From assembly GCA_048594975.1 (NCBI GenBank), contig JBMDXQ010000144.1, positions 1-64,000 of the forward strand: a stretch of DNA of 64,000 bases, read 5' to 3'. This document shows, piece by piece, positions 16,823 to 26,900 of the stretch. How positions within the stretch are numbered: position 1 is the stretch's first letter; the number at the start of each line of letters is the position of its first letter. Under the pieces are notes generated by a model, which saw only the letters and a list, made by a program, of their open reading frames with translations, had not been told where the DNA came from and did not search any database. Source of the stretch: JBMDXB01 sp048594975. Lineage in GTDB: Bacteria > Acidobacteriota > Vicinamibacteria > Vicinamibacterales > 2-12-FULL-66-21. The translations under genes were made by a program, and so were the position numbers.

Positions 16823-17557
16823 CTAGCTGTGGGTGCGTCGCGGGCTCTGCGGACCCGCTCGGCCGCTACGTGAACCATACCGCGCCGCCAATTGATTTGT
16901 GCGTAACGGTGCTCGTGACCAATGCTCGCCGATCGACTGCGTGAACTCCGGCCGCACCAATTTCGCCCGGCTTACGAGTCGTCCGCCTTCGTCGCGCCGC
17001 ACATAGAGGCCCTCAGCGGGACCTGAACCTAGCTTCGATGTTCCCAGGCATTGCCTGATGCCATGGACGTCGAAGCGGCCCCTTCCCAGCTCTGGCACCT
17101 TTGCAAGGCCGATCTGCCCGGCGAGTTCGTTGCGTCTGGACGTGCTCCAGAACTCGCGCTGCTCGAGGTCGTAGACATCGAACACGAGGAACCAATCGGG
17201 CAGCTCGTCGTACCGGATGCTGTGCACGGCATAACACCATTCGCCGAAAAGCACCAGGTCAGGAAAGATGGCGTTGGCTATAAGTTCGCGCCTTGGTTCG
17301 ATCCAACGAAAAAGCGGCCTGAACTGCGGATGGCTATTTTCCAGGGAGATGTACGAGCCGCGATTATACGGCAGGATGTTCCCATTCTCGTCAACCGACA
17401 GTCCGAGGTTCGCACCGTCCACCTTTTCCTCGACGACGACCTCGTTTTGTAGTAGTTCATGTGCCTCGGCTCGCGATAACACTTTGTCATCGCGGGGCGC
17501 GCCTGGTCCGAGCCACTCCAGGTGCGGAGTGTGGGGAAACCGGAAGAGGGCCGTCAC
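16823..17557 (-). CDS. RNA ligase, T4 Rnl2-like family
   Basis: 244 residues from GTG 17557, which overlaps the PIN gene stop as GTGA; this start gives VTALFRFPHTPHLEWLG, the usual family N-terminus. ATG 17575 is an alternative. Motif I is EEKVDGANLG (lysine accepts AMP). Also visible are NRGS, motif III-like LFGEWCYAVHSI, LVFDVYDL, motif IV EGLYVRR and motif V AKLVRPEF: the complete nucleotidyltransferase set. The enzyme should seal RNA nicks using ATP. It is translationally coupled to a PIN-like nuclease, itself coupled to an ATPase. That suggests RNA repair linked to cleavage by its partner, an inference. The last 30 residues are basic and low-complexity. Confidence 0.85.
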   Translation of the reverse strand: MTALFRFPHTPHLEWLGPGAPRDDKVLSRAEAHELLQNEVVVEEKVDGANLGLSVDENGNILPYNRGSYISLENSHPQFRPLFRWIEPRRELIANAIFPDLVLFGEWCYAVHSIRYDELPDWFLVFDVYDLEQREFWSTSRRNELAGQIGLAKVPELGRGRFDVHGIRQCLGTSKLGSGPAEGLYVRRDEGGRLVSRAKLVRPEFTQSIGEHWSRAPLRTNQLAARYGSRSGRAGPQSPRRTHS

Positions 17558-18045
17558 ACACGCACCGCACTGCATTCGCGCAACCACGCTTCGATGATAT
17601 TAATAACCTCGATGCCGGAGAGGCGGAGCTGTTCTTCAATCTTCAGCCAGTCGGAATCGGCAGCGTTCACGATCGAGATGTCGTCCGGATCCGTCAAAGC
17701 CGCAGCCACGAACATACGGTCGGACCTATCACAACAATCGAAGGTTGAAGGCACAATGGCGGCATCCTCTCTCCAGTCGATGGACACATACCGTGCTGTT
17801 TGCATCTTGTGCAACACGACTTGCAGACCGTAGTCCTGATCTGTCAGTTTGTTCGTGTACTCCTTATAGATCGCAAACAGGTTGTCCAGCACAAGCGAGC
17901 GGGACTCATCAGCATTGAAGTCCGAAAGCCAGTTGAGAACTGCCTTTCGTTGTGGTGCCGGAACGTGAGTGTCTCGAAAAGGCGAAACGTCATGCGCTGC
18001 GCTTGCCACCAACAAGACGTTGGTATCGATTACGTGAGAGTTCAT
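17554..18045 (-). CDS. PIN-like domain nuclease
   Basis: 163 residues. The pattern fits a PIN fold: VIDTNVLLVA with Asp7, a central acidic position in FAIYKEYTNKL, DCCDRSDRMFVAAAL with a pair of aspartates near residue 110, and NAADSDW followed by a final strand GIEVINIIEAWL. PIN domains are metal-dependent ribonucleases, often toxins. Start ATG 18045 overlaps the ATPase stop as ATGA; the stop overlaps the RNA-ligase start as GTGA. No antitoxin-like gene is adjacent, so control may come from the ATPase, as in ATPase-effector defence pairs. Target unknown. Confidence 0.75.
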   Translation of the reverse strand: MNSHVIDTNVLLVASAAHDVSPFRDTHVPAPQRKAVLNWLSDFNADESRSLVLDNLFAIYKEYTNKLTDQDYGLQVVLHKMQTARYVSIDWREDAAIVPSTFDCCDRSDRMFVAAALTDPDDISIVNAADSDWLKIEEQLRLSGIEVINIIEAWLRECSAVRV

Positions 18046-19376
18046 GGCAGCACCTCTTCGCGTCGCTCCGACAAACGCTGCAACATTTTGCGCGCCTGTC
18101 GTTCGGTCTCGCCCACTGCATCCCCGAAAAAGTGCTTAGGCCAGTTACTGACACGACCGAACTCGTCAACCTCCAGCTGCTGAAGTCTAGCGTCTCCGGC
18201 CTGATCCTGATCCACGAAGTACAATCGGCAATCGCTCTCCCTCAGGCGTTGGTCGGCGATCAACGTCTGCAGACGGCGGAACAAATGCTCCGAATGGGTT
18301 TCGACGAGAAACTGAACGTCTCGCTCCTTTGAAACTTCAACCAACAGCTCAGCGAGACACCCCTGCGCGCGTGGGTGAAGATGGATTTCCGGCTCTTCGG
18401 CAATGATGACCGATCCACGTGGGACAAAATAGGCAAGAACCAGAATAGGCAGCACCTGAGATACGCCAAACCCGACGTCCATCACGTTTACGGTAACGCC
18501 ACCTCGCTCAACGACTACCTCGTAGTGTCGGGATTTTCCTTGGCGTTGAAGGCGAAGGCTCTTAGCAACGCCTAACCGCCCGAGCCAGTCCGAGACACGG
18601 TCCACCAACCAGCCTCGGCCCCCTTCCCGTCCCGTTCTTCTCCGCTGCCAGGAGTTGTCGCTGGCCAGAAGAGCCTGGGCAGCGAATTCACCACGTTTTC
18701 CCAGGTTTACGGGCTCAACCCCGCTCCACAAATACGTTCGCTCCGGGCGTTCGCGCAGGGGTCCAAGGTATGCGATATGCTCCACGAACTGCCTCAAACG
18801 GAGGGAAAGGTCCTGCACCTCGGGGCCGACCGAACCGAGCGCGGAGACGGCCTCCGGCGAGAATGAGAGGGAACGGATCGGTTGGAAGTTGCGGCGTGAA
18901 TCCGCCCTGCCTTGAGACGACTTCCCGGAGTACCCCGGTGCTCGGAGGCGATATCCACCTCGCGTCTGACGAACAGCCGCGTACTCCCTATCGCCGCACC
19001 GCAGCAGCATCTGCTTTACCGCCGGACTGCCGTGGACGCGAGAGTATGTGACCTCATACTCGAGAGACGAATCCGCAGCCTCGCCACACGTCTTCAACGA
19101 GAGACCCAGGCCCAATTGAAGCTTCGGATCATGGCGGTGAATCAGCGATTCATACGTGCCGAGGTCAACGAGATCGTCCGGACGTCCACCAAGGTTCAGG
19201 TCGAGTCGGGCGTCACTCTCGAACGTCTGCTTCAGCAAAAGTGGTAATTGGAGCAGCGACGTCTTCCCGGCGGAATTTGGGCCGAGGAAGAGGGTCACGG
19301 GCGCCAGCTCAACACCTGCTTCCCATAACTGCTCGCCCCAGGTCTTGAGGTTTCTTACGCGCAGATTCATCAACAT
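18042..19376 (-). CDS. ABC-type AAA ATPase (AAA_21/DUF3696-like)
   Basis: 444 residues. ATG 19376 follows TAGGAG. Walker A is FLGPNSAGKTSLLQLP near residue 30, an ABC/SMC-like form. The signature-like region is VGFGVSQVLPILVLAYF, Walker B is VIIAEEPEIHLHP, and a switch histidine lies in VETHSEHLFRRLQ. The C-terminal region (VDEFGRVSNWPKHFFGDAV) resembles DUF3696. Such OLD/AriA-like ATPases act as sensors that hold or release a nuclease partner; here the partner would be the 4-nt-overlapping PIN-like protein. It lies 95 bases after the GHKL gene, so the three-gene unit may have its own promoter or read through from upstream. Confidence 0.85.
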   Translation of the reverse strand: MLMNLRVRNLKTWGEQLWEAGVELAPVTLFLGPNSAGKTSLLQLPLLLKQTFESDARLDLNLGGRPDDLVDLGTYESLIHRHDPKLQLGLGLSLKTCGEAADSSLEYEVTYSRVHGSPAVKQMLLRCGDREYAAVRQTRGGYRLRAPGYSGKSSQGRADSRRNFQPIRSLSFSPEAVSALGSVGPEVQDLSLRLRQFVEHIAYLGPLRERPERTYLWSGVEPVNLGKRGEFAAQALLASDNSWQRRRTGREGGRGWLVDRVSDWLGRLGVAKSLRLQRQGKSRHYEVVVERGGVTVNVMDVGFGVSQVLPILVLAYFVPRGSVIIAEEPEIHLHPRAQGCLAELLVEVSKERDVQFLVETHSEHLFRRLQTLIADQRLRESDCRLYFVDQDQAGDARLQQLEVDEFGRVSNWPKHFFGDAVGETERQARKMLQRLSERREEVLP

Positions 19377-19471
19377 TTGGACTCCTACCGTCGGCCTCTC
19401 CTGCGCTGGTCTATCCGCCTTCGCCGATCGACACCCAACGGGTCACGAACGAACGTTGCGCAGGTCGATGG

Positions 19472-22400
19472 TCATGTCATCTCGACCTCACTCAGGTAGC
19501 CTGAAGCGGTTGCTTCTCTTACGGGGTCCTCGGCTTCTTCCTCAGACCGCCACAATCCCCCACGGAACGCAAACCTAGCCGCTGCACGTACCGGGTTCCG
19601 AAGAGGGATCACCTGGAGCTCGCCTCCGCACGTCTCGACGACGTAGAGCCAGTAGTCAAAAGTCGCCGCTTTGCGCTCGCCCTCGTCAACCCGCTGGGCT
19701 AAAGCGTCCTTCATCTGCCGATCCGACAGTTCCACGATCTCGTCACCGGTCCACAGCGTTCCTTTTCCTTTCACCTCAATCCGGCGTACGAGAGTCCGAT
19801 CTGGATGCCCAAGGGGGTGCGAGTAGCTGTCGACGTCGAAGCCTGCCTGCCCCTTTGCGGCGGCCTCGGGAAATCTTCCCCGTGCCTTCTCGTAATCGAG
19901 AACCGCCTGCCGGTACCTCTCGTCGTCTGCGAAGGTCCTTTTCGGCCGATCGTCTTCCTTGTCGTCCTCTTCTTCGGGTTCCGCCTCCGCACTCAATCCC
20001 TCGGCTATCTGCCGCTCAACGTTCCTTAGCTGCTGCCTCAGTTCCTTTCGCTTCTCCTGGAGCCAGTTGTGTTGTGCGTCCTTCTGCTTGTGTGTGTGGC
20101 TCGGACTCGCATGCTTTGCTGCGGGTTGCTTTTGGCCGGCTTGGGCCTCCGGATTGGCTGGCGGACCATCCTTAGGCACAGTCGTGTCGGTCGGTGCGGT
20201 TTCCGGTGGTTCTGTGACTTCTTCGGAATCTGCCTCCGGCGGCTTGGGGGGCTCGGGTCCCTCTGGGGCCTCGGGCATTCTGTCGATTCGAGCCAGGAGA
20301 CCGGTGAGACGGGAGCCAAGAGCGTACCCGTCGCGCCGAAGAGCGATGCCCCAATGCTCGATGAGCGCTTGGGCTAGATCCGGCGCAAAGTCCAGTGGCT
20401 CACCAACGACGTATGCCTGAACTGCGGTTATCGCGACGGGCGAGTCCACAACGTCAATTTCTTCGTCGTCCTTCAGCAAACGCCGCTTGATCGTGCCAAC
20501 GCTGGTAAGTTCCAGCGCCGGAGGCCGGTCCTTGTGTCCATCGCCGTCATCTGCTCCAATGAACTGTTCCCAAAATCGATCTTGAGCAAGTGCAAAACCC
20601 AGCCGCCATGTCTCCGGGGTGGTGACACCATCGATAAACTTCTGGACTTCAAGCCGGTATCGATGTGACGCCAGTTGCAGCCCAATGAGAGCACACGTCT
20701 GGCGGCGGTTCTCATCGTCCTCGCCCAGATGACCTGGCGTCGCCAGGAGCACGTGAGCATCTGCGGCTAACAGATCACGCTCGGCAATGCCGAGATCGTT
20801 TAAGAAGACGTCCTCCGTTACCCGCACCCAGCGTCTGGCTGTGACGAAGACCTTCGCCTGCCCTCGAAGAGACGCTCTCAGGGTCTCCGATTCTCGGGCG
20901 TACTGGTACGCGCGCGGCAAGACCAGCCGCACAGTGTCCGCATCCGGCTCGTGCGCCCATACCCAGGACAGGAAATCTGCTGCTTGATCAGGGGTTGTAG
21001 CTTCCGGCACGGTCACTACAGAAAGCACCTCCTGCAGAACAGCCTGTTCAGGGCCCGCTTCGGGGTAGTCATCACACGGGCATACCCAGTCGCCGAGGGT
21101 GCTGCGCCGGCTCTTGCGCACAAGGCGGCGCGCTCCCACCCGCCGACATCCATCGGGTGTCTGATGCTCACCGGGGAGCGCGAACAGAGGTGCGTCGTTC
21201 AGAACCGAGCGAAGAAGGTCAGTTCTGGTGCGGTCGTCCCGCGCCTCGCGGATGGCGTCGCGAGTCAATCCGCTCAAAGCCGCCCACGACGCAGTCGGTC
21301 CAAGACCTCTGAGCCGGTCGATGGCAGGCGCGCTAGGAATACCCTTACCGAACTCGATGCCGAGTTGCGCGGCAAGCGTGGCGAATCTTTCCACCAAGTG
21401 CGCAACGGGTGCATCCGGACGGCAAACGTCGGCAGCGACAAGGATGTTCCGCGGCAGGTACGGGCCCTTCCCAGTCTGGTCAAACAGCCACGGCCGGTCC
21501 CTTAATGCGGTCAGCCAGAGTGCACCTCTGGGCAGGGTGCACGAAGATGTACTGCCGGAACCGTAGCGAATGTACACGATCGATGGGTGGCACCACTTTT
21601 CAAAGTAAGCAGGTTGCTCAACCATCCATTGCTGCAATGCGTAAGCGCCGGCCTGACTCGGCTGGCTGATGACGTTCTCAACCAGTTCCGGCCATCTGGT
21701 ATCGACCGTGTAAAAGGTATTGGAGTCAATCTGCAAGCCGCCCCACGGCGCTACTCCGTAAGTGACACGCAGCGAGGGCAACTGGCCCGCTGACGCGAGA
21801 TCGTCTCTTCCGGCTGTAGTCTTGACGAGGAGCACGACCGGCCTTCCACGGGGACTCGGGCTCTGACTCTCGAAGAAAGCGCGCCATTCAGCATCGGTCG
21901 CATCTGAAATGGCGGTCAAGTAGGTGGCCGACACTACCGGTACGTCTGGGAAAAGGGCACGCCTGTAGCTGCCGCTATAAGGGTCCGCAAGCAGTGTTCC
22001 GTCAATCGGCAGTAGCTGTTCGCACTCATTCGCAATTGCGAGCACTTTTGGAATCATTCGAGTGAGCGTCTTCTGACGACGAACGAGATCCGTGAATTCG
22101 ACCACGAGATCGCGCTCGGATGGCGTGAGCGCCACAGGTATGCTTGCCCACCAGCGCGAGGCGACGCTTTCAAGGCTAGGACTCTCGAGGGGCTCCAGAT
22201 AACGGCTTGCTGCCGGGTCGCGCCGCAGGACCTGGTCGGTCTTCCAATCGAGTAGTTGGTCGCCTGTACCGGCGAACGGTTCTAGGGCTCCTGATACGTT
22301 CGGAACGGGGCTGAGGATACCCCAGTTGGGGGGGTACCGGCGCACCTCATTTCGCGTGCGCCAATCACCATCTGCGACGGGTAGGCAGCGAAGGCCGGTT

Positions 22401-23950
22401 GTGGCCCAAGCCGCATCTGCATCGAGGTCGCCAAGTGCGCCGACGAGTCGAGTATAGGCCGCACCGGCCGCCTGTCCAGAGCTGGCATACCACTGTCCGA
22501 CTTTGCCTGGTGCCCACTCCGCCTGGAGCTCGCCCGGAGTCAGGCGAGGGAGGAGTCCCATATCGTCAAGAAAGGTAGTGGCCCGTGGTCCGAGTGTTCC
22601 AGGAGCGACGATCCTCGGACCGAATAGGCTTGCGGACGGTCCATTCTCCCCCTCGGTGCAACGCTGCAGCGCAGTCGGTAGCCTCCTCGCTTCCGTTGGC
22701 TTTGCGAAGTCGATTGTGTTATCAGGCAGCTCACACGGTACGAACCTGCAATCGCGGAGCAGCGAACGTAGCTCCTCAGCGACCTCGCCCGCCCGGAGGG
22801 CGGAATCGATTTCCGTATTCTCGCTGGATCCAGGCAGTGCCCCGTACCCCGCTGACCAGGATTGCGCCTCATCTGTCTCATCAGATGTGAGCCAGTCAAG
22901 ATACGCCTTTAGAAGACACGGCACCTGCGCGAGGATCTCTTGCTGCCACGGATCTCCTGATATTCGCATCGGCTCTCGCCGGGAGATGTCGAGAAGCCAC
23001 TCTGCCTGCATGTGCAGTCCGAGGCACGTCGTCTGACCAGTGGGCACCAGGCTGAAGCACTGACCGCGATTCACGGTGAGGGGCGACCCGTCCGACGACA
23101 GTTCGCAGAAGAGGATGACGTTTCGAGCACGCCGAGCCTTGAGGAGAACGGACTCTCTCTCTTCTTGAGCCGGCTGGATCTGCCGGTGCTGGAGGAATCG
23201 AAGCACGGCCATCTCGGAGGGCTGGTAGCTCTTTACGAACAACAACCACGAGCGACGGCTCTCGTCTCGAGCCTCTGCCTCGACGTGTACCCTACTCGCG
23301 TCTCCATCTTTGATGGGCACCTCGCGAGTGCACAGCCTCCAGGCCTGCCCCTCCACCTCGATCTCCGACACCTGATTCCAGGCCAGGAGCGGAAGCAGGG
23401 CCTGACCCTCGCGGAGAAGCTGTGTCAGATCATCGCAAGACGTTCCGTCGCTCACCCGGTGGCTCATGTCAAAACGGCACGTAAAGCCCTCGCTTGGGGG
23501 TCCCGCATCCGCAACCCAGGTTGGGAGAACGGCTCCTATCCACTGCCGGACGCCGAACATCTCATCAGACGGAACACTTAGCTGGAACTTCCACTCACCT
23601 GACGAGACGACCACCTTCTCGTAGGCCTTGAAAACCGACTTGAATCCGACTCCCATAAAGCCGACTGTGTTGGTGCTTTTAGTTGAAACCCCTCGCGTGC
23701 ACAGCGCACGAACGTCCGCCGGCGTGAATCGGTTGCCGTTGTGCTCGAACCGGAGGCCCTCCTCAGGTCCCGTGGCGAACCTAAGCCGGGTAGCCTTGGT
23801 ATCGATGGCGTTCTGGACGAGCTCGGCGAGGTAGATCCACGGCAGAGGGAAAACGACCTGGAGGTCTTTGAGGGCGCCGCGCCCTCGGTCATCGCGATAG
23901 AACTCCTCGTTGTCAGTGCGTAGTCGTTCGACGAACTCCACAGGGGTCAT
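19472..23950 (-). CDS. Giant GHKL ATPase (sacsin-like) with C-terminal DUF3883 nuclease-like domain
   Basis: 1492 residues from ATG 23950 (a TTG one codon earlier is possible), after GAGGG. The N-terminus has GHKL ATP-binding motifs: YLAELVQNAIDTKATRL (N box), HNGNRFTPADV and GFMGVGFKSVF (G box). A long middle without known domains follows. A charged Pro/Glu/Lys linker lies at about 1255-1345. At the C-terminus is DUF3883 with AGFDVDS and, 20 residues on, RRIEVKGKG: the D ... ExK core of a restriction-endonuclease-like fold. It follows the restriction helicase by 34 bases and is probably a large accessory effector of that system. Soluble, no membrane segment. Confidence 0.82.
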   Translation of the reverse strand: MTPVEFVERLRTDNEEFYRDDRGRGALKDLQVVFPLPWIYLAELVQNAIDTKATRLRFATGPEEGLRFEHNGNRFTPADVRALCTRGVSTKSTNTVGFMGVGFKSVFKAYEKVVVSSGEWKFQLSVPSDEMFGVRQWIGAVLPTWVADAGPPSEGFTCRFDMSHRVSDGTSCDDLTQLLREGQALLPLLAWNQVSEIEVEGQAWRLCTREVPIKDGDASRVHVEAEARDESRRSWLLFVKSYQPSEMAVLRFLQHRQIQPAQEERESVLLKARRARNVILFCELSSDGSPLTVNRGQCFSLVPTGQTTCLGLHMQAEWLLDISRREPMRISGDPWQQEILAQVPCLLKAYLDWLTSDETDEAQSWSAGYGALPGSSENTEIDSALRAGEVAEELRSLLRDCRFVPCELPDNTIDFAKPTEARRLPTALQRCTEGENGPSASLFGPRIVAPGTLGPRATTFLDDMGLLPRLTPGELQAEWAPGKVGQWYASSGQAAGAAYTRLVGALGDLDADAAWATTGLRCLPVADGDWRTRNEVRRYPPNWGILSPVPNVSGALEPFAGTGDQLLDWKTDQVLRRDPAASRYLEPLESPSLESVASRWWASIPVALTPSERDLVVEFTDLVRRQKTLTRMIPKVLAIANECEQLLPIDGTLLADPYSGSYRRALFPDVPVVSATYLTAISDATDAEWRAFFESQSPSPRGRPVVLLVKTTAGRDDLASAGQLPSLRVTYGVAPWGGLQIDSNTFYTVDTRWPELVENVISQPSQAGAYALQQWMVEQPAYFEKWCHPSIVYIRYGSGSTSSCTLPRGALWLTALRDRPWLFDQTGKGPYLPRNILVAADVCRPDAPVAHLVERFATLAAQLGIEFGKGIPSAPAIDRLRGLGPTASWAALSGLTRDAIREARDDRTRTDLLRSVLNDAPLFALPGEHQTPDGCRRVGARRLVRKSRRSTLGDWVCPCDDYPEAGPEQAVLQEVLSVVTVPEATTPDQAADFLSWVWAHEPDADTVRLVLPRAYQYARESETLRASLRGQAKVFVTARRWVRVTEDVFLNDLGIAERDLLAADAHVLLATPGHLGEDDENRRQTCALIGLQLASHRYRLEVQKFIDGVTTPETWRLGFALAQDRFWEQFIGADDGDGHKDRPPALELTSVGTIKRRLLKDDEEIDVVDSPVAITAVQAYVVGEPLDFAPDLAQALIEHWGIALRRDGYALGSRLTGLLARIDRMPEAPEGPEPPKPPEADSEEVTEPPETAPTDTTVPKDGPPANPEAQAGQKQPAAKHASPSHTHKQKDAQHNWLQEKRKELRQQLRNVERQIAEGLSAEAEPEEEDDKEDDRPKRTFADDERYRQAVLDYEKARGRFPEAAAKGQAGFDVDSYSHPLGHPDRTLVRRIEVKGKGTLWTGDEIVELSDRQMKDALAQRVDEGERKAATFDYWLYVVETCGGELQVIPLRNPVRAAARFAFRGGLWRSEEEAEDPVREATASGYLSEVEMT

Positions 23951-23987
23951 CAAGGAATCCCTCAGTCAGGAAGCCGGTTGGCCTCGA

Positions 23988-26900
23988 TCAGATTCGTCTA
24001 GTGGTGTCTCCCACTAACAGTACATGAGCGAGTTCCGCAATGACGCGAACCTCACCCTCGTCCTTCGGCGTCAGCACAATCGAGTCGAAGTCGGGGTTCA
24101 GCGGCTTCAGTACCACCTTCATGTGCCGCCAGGAGTCGTTGGCATCGAGTTCCTTCTCGCTCGTATACACTTTCAGCGTGTAGTGCCCGCTCGTCATCGG
24201 GTCGTCGATCCCCGAGTGCCACACGAGCAGGCGCCGGCCCTGGCGCGAACCGGCACGCGGCGGCCGGAAGAGGCAGTAGGCACCGTCGGGGATCTCGGGT
24301 TCCATCGACTTACCGTGCACCCTGGCGACGAACATGCCCGCGTCGAAGGCCGGATGGTTATCCCACGTGATCCACTCCGATGCCCACTCGGCGAGCTCGT
24401 CGAAGCCCCCCTGCTCTTCGCTGAACCGGCCGGCTGCCGCGCGCAGGCTGGTGAGGGGCACGCATGTCAGGAAGCGCTCTGATGCCTTGGGTGTCACCTC
24501 GCGAAAGGGCAGGGCGCTGCTGCCGGAGGCTTCCGCATGGGCGAGGATCATTGAGCGCAGGGCCGCCACCTGGTCGCAGTAGACGAACGCCCATGTGCCA
24601 TGACGCCCAGTGTTGTTGATGGCCTCCACCCATTTGGCCGCACCGGCATTCTTGGCCGAGACCTGATTGGGATCGTGGATCAGGCCGGCGAGGCCCTTGA
24701 TCTCGAGGACGAGCATCTTGCCGCCGCGGAGTCGAACCACGAAGTCCGGCTCGTAGCGCATCGGCGCATCCTGGTACCGGTAGGGGATGGTCATTCCGAT
24801 CTTGCGGCTGTTCGGCACGAAGCAATCCACACAATCGAGGTCCTCGAGCACCTCGATGGCTCTCGTTTCATCCTCGCTACGCGTAATGGCGGCGTTGAGG
24901 TGGCTTCTTGTCAGCCGAACGATCGGCCTCGTTGTTTGGTCCTCCACGCCGTCAGTCGTGACGAACGGCTCGTATCGGTTGAGGACCGGCACCAGGGGAT
25001 GGTTCTTCGTGGCTACGGCGGCAGTGATGCCCTCGCGCACGATCTCGCGTACGCGTTGGGCATACACTTCCAGCGCTAACTCACGGAAATCGACGCCTGG
25101 CGCGAAGTGGACCTTCTGCCGTACGTACTGCTGCAGGATTCTCACGACGTCCGGGAAGATCTGATGCCGCGCCAGGCCCTTCGCCTTTGCTGCCTCGGCG
25201 TTCGGGCCGGTTGCGCCGGAAACAAGGTCTTCAACGATGAGCTGCGCAATACGGAAGATCACCTGCTGCGGACGGACGGTGCTGTAGTACTCCTCGCGCG
25301 TCTGAGGCACGAAATCCCCGGTCACCAGCGGGGTAGGGTCGTCGTGATACCCGCGCGTCGGCGTCAGGAATACCGTAGTCGGCTCTTCTTTGACGTCGAC
25401 GTCCGGCAATGCGTCCACGTCGCACTGGATCCCGCTCTCCCGAACATCGTAGGTGTAGCTCTCGACCACCGGGAAGCGGATCTCAAACGCTGCGCGTTCT
25501 TTGACCGTGAAGATGCGGTGGTAGACGGGGTCAGTCGTCTTCTGGTCCTTGGGACGCCCTTTGAAGGGAATCAGCGAGAACGGGATGCCGTATACGTCGA
25601 CGTACTCTGGCGGCAGCAGACCGGTCTCCGGGTCCACGTTGTAGTTCATCCGCCGGAGCCCGCGTCCGACCACCTGCTCGCACAGCAACTGGCTGTCAAA
25701 CGCACGGACGCCGAGGATGTGCGTGACGCTGTTGGCGTCCCACCCTTCTGTGAGCATCGAGACTGAGACAACGCAGCGCACCTGCTCCCCGGGGCCGCCG
25801 CGTTTGCCCACGGTGGCGATTAACTCTCGCAACGCTTTGGCGGCCTCGTCCTTGGTTTCCCCTTGCTCAGTCTCGATCTTCGCGAGGAGTTTAGTATCGA
25901 TTCGGACGGTCCGCTTGACGCCCGGCTCGTTGCGGAACTCCTCCAGCACCTCGCTGTCGCCGTACACGACCTTCTCCACCTGAATCTTGTCGTCCGAGTC
26001 GTCGGCGCTGTCGATCGTTTGCTCGCCGCTGATCTTCTGGTAGAACACATCAGCGATATCCGTGCTGTCGCAGACGACGATCATGACAGGCGGCACGAAG
26101 TGATTGTCGCCGCTGTCGCTCCTGATTCGCTCGAACCGCTCCCTCCACTGGCTGGCCAGCGTCAGCAGCGCACCTTGCGCGTGCCTGTAGACTGCGTCCG
26201 CCTTCGGGCGCTTTCCCACGCGCTCGTGCGGTTTCAGCTCCTCCGAAACGTTCCGCCACAGCCGGAAGTACTTCGGCAGCGGCAGGCCCGCCTCGTCCTT
26301 CTTCGCCGTGTCGTCGGCGACGGGAAGACGTGGAATCTTGACGATGCCGCACTCGATGGCATCGACCAGACCGAAATCGGTGACGAGCCAGGGGAAGGGG
26401 CTTCCTTGCGGGTAGCCGCTGTTCGACAGGTAGAACGGCGTGGCGGAGAGGTCCACGCACGCGAGAATTCCCGCCCGGAGCCGTCCCGCGTCGTCCTTGC
26501 CGAGGAGACCGCTGTTGTTGATCCGGTCGAGACCGGCCAGCCAGACGCGGGCCTCCTCCTGTTCGTCTTTGAGACGGTCGCGTTCTTCTTTCGTCAGGTC
26601 CTTCAGTGCTTCGTCGCCTGAGCCGGCTGGATTAGGGCGCCAGCAGTGATGCCCCTCGTCGTTCAGCACGAGGATGGGAAGCCGCGCTGCCAGCTCCCCT
26701 AAACGATCCTTCGTAAACGCGTCAGGTGTCTCCTCGCCTTTCTGCACGACTCGGTAGCTCGCGTCGCCCTCGCGGTTCTCGCTCTTGAGGGCCAGCGCGT
26801 GCCAGTTGGTGATCAGGATCTTCCCCGTGCCGAGGTGGTCGCGGTACTTGGTCGGGATCAAGTCGAAGTAGTTGTAGGAGTTCCAGGGATGGTCCGGCCG

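Noticed and set aside
17554..18045. Classical VapBC toxin-antitoxin pair
   Set aside because: No small DNA-binding antitoxin gene adjoins the PIN-like gene; its coupled neighbours are an ATPase and an RNA ligase.
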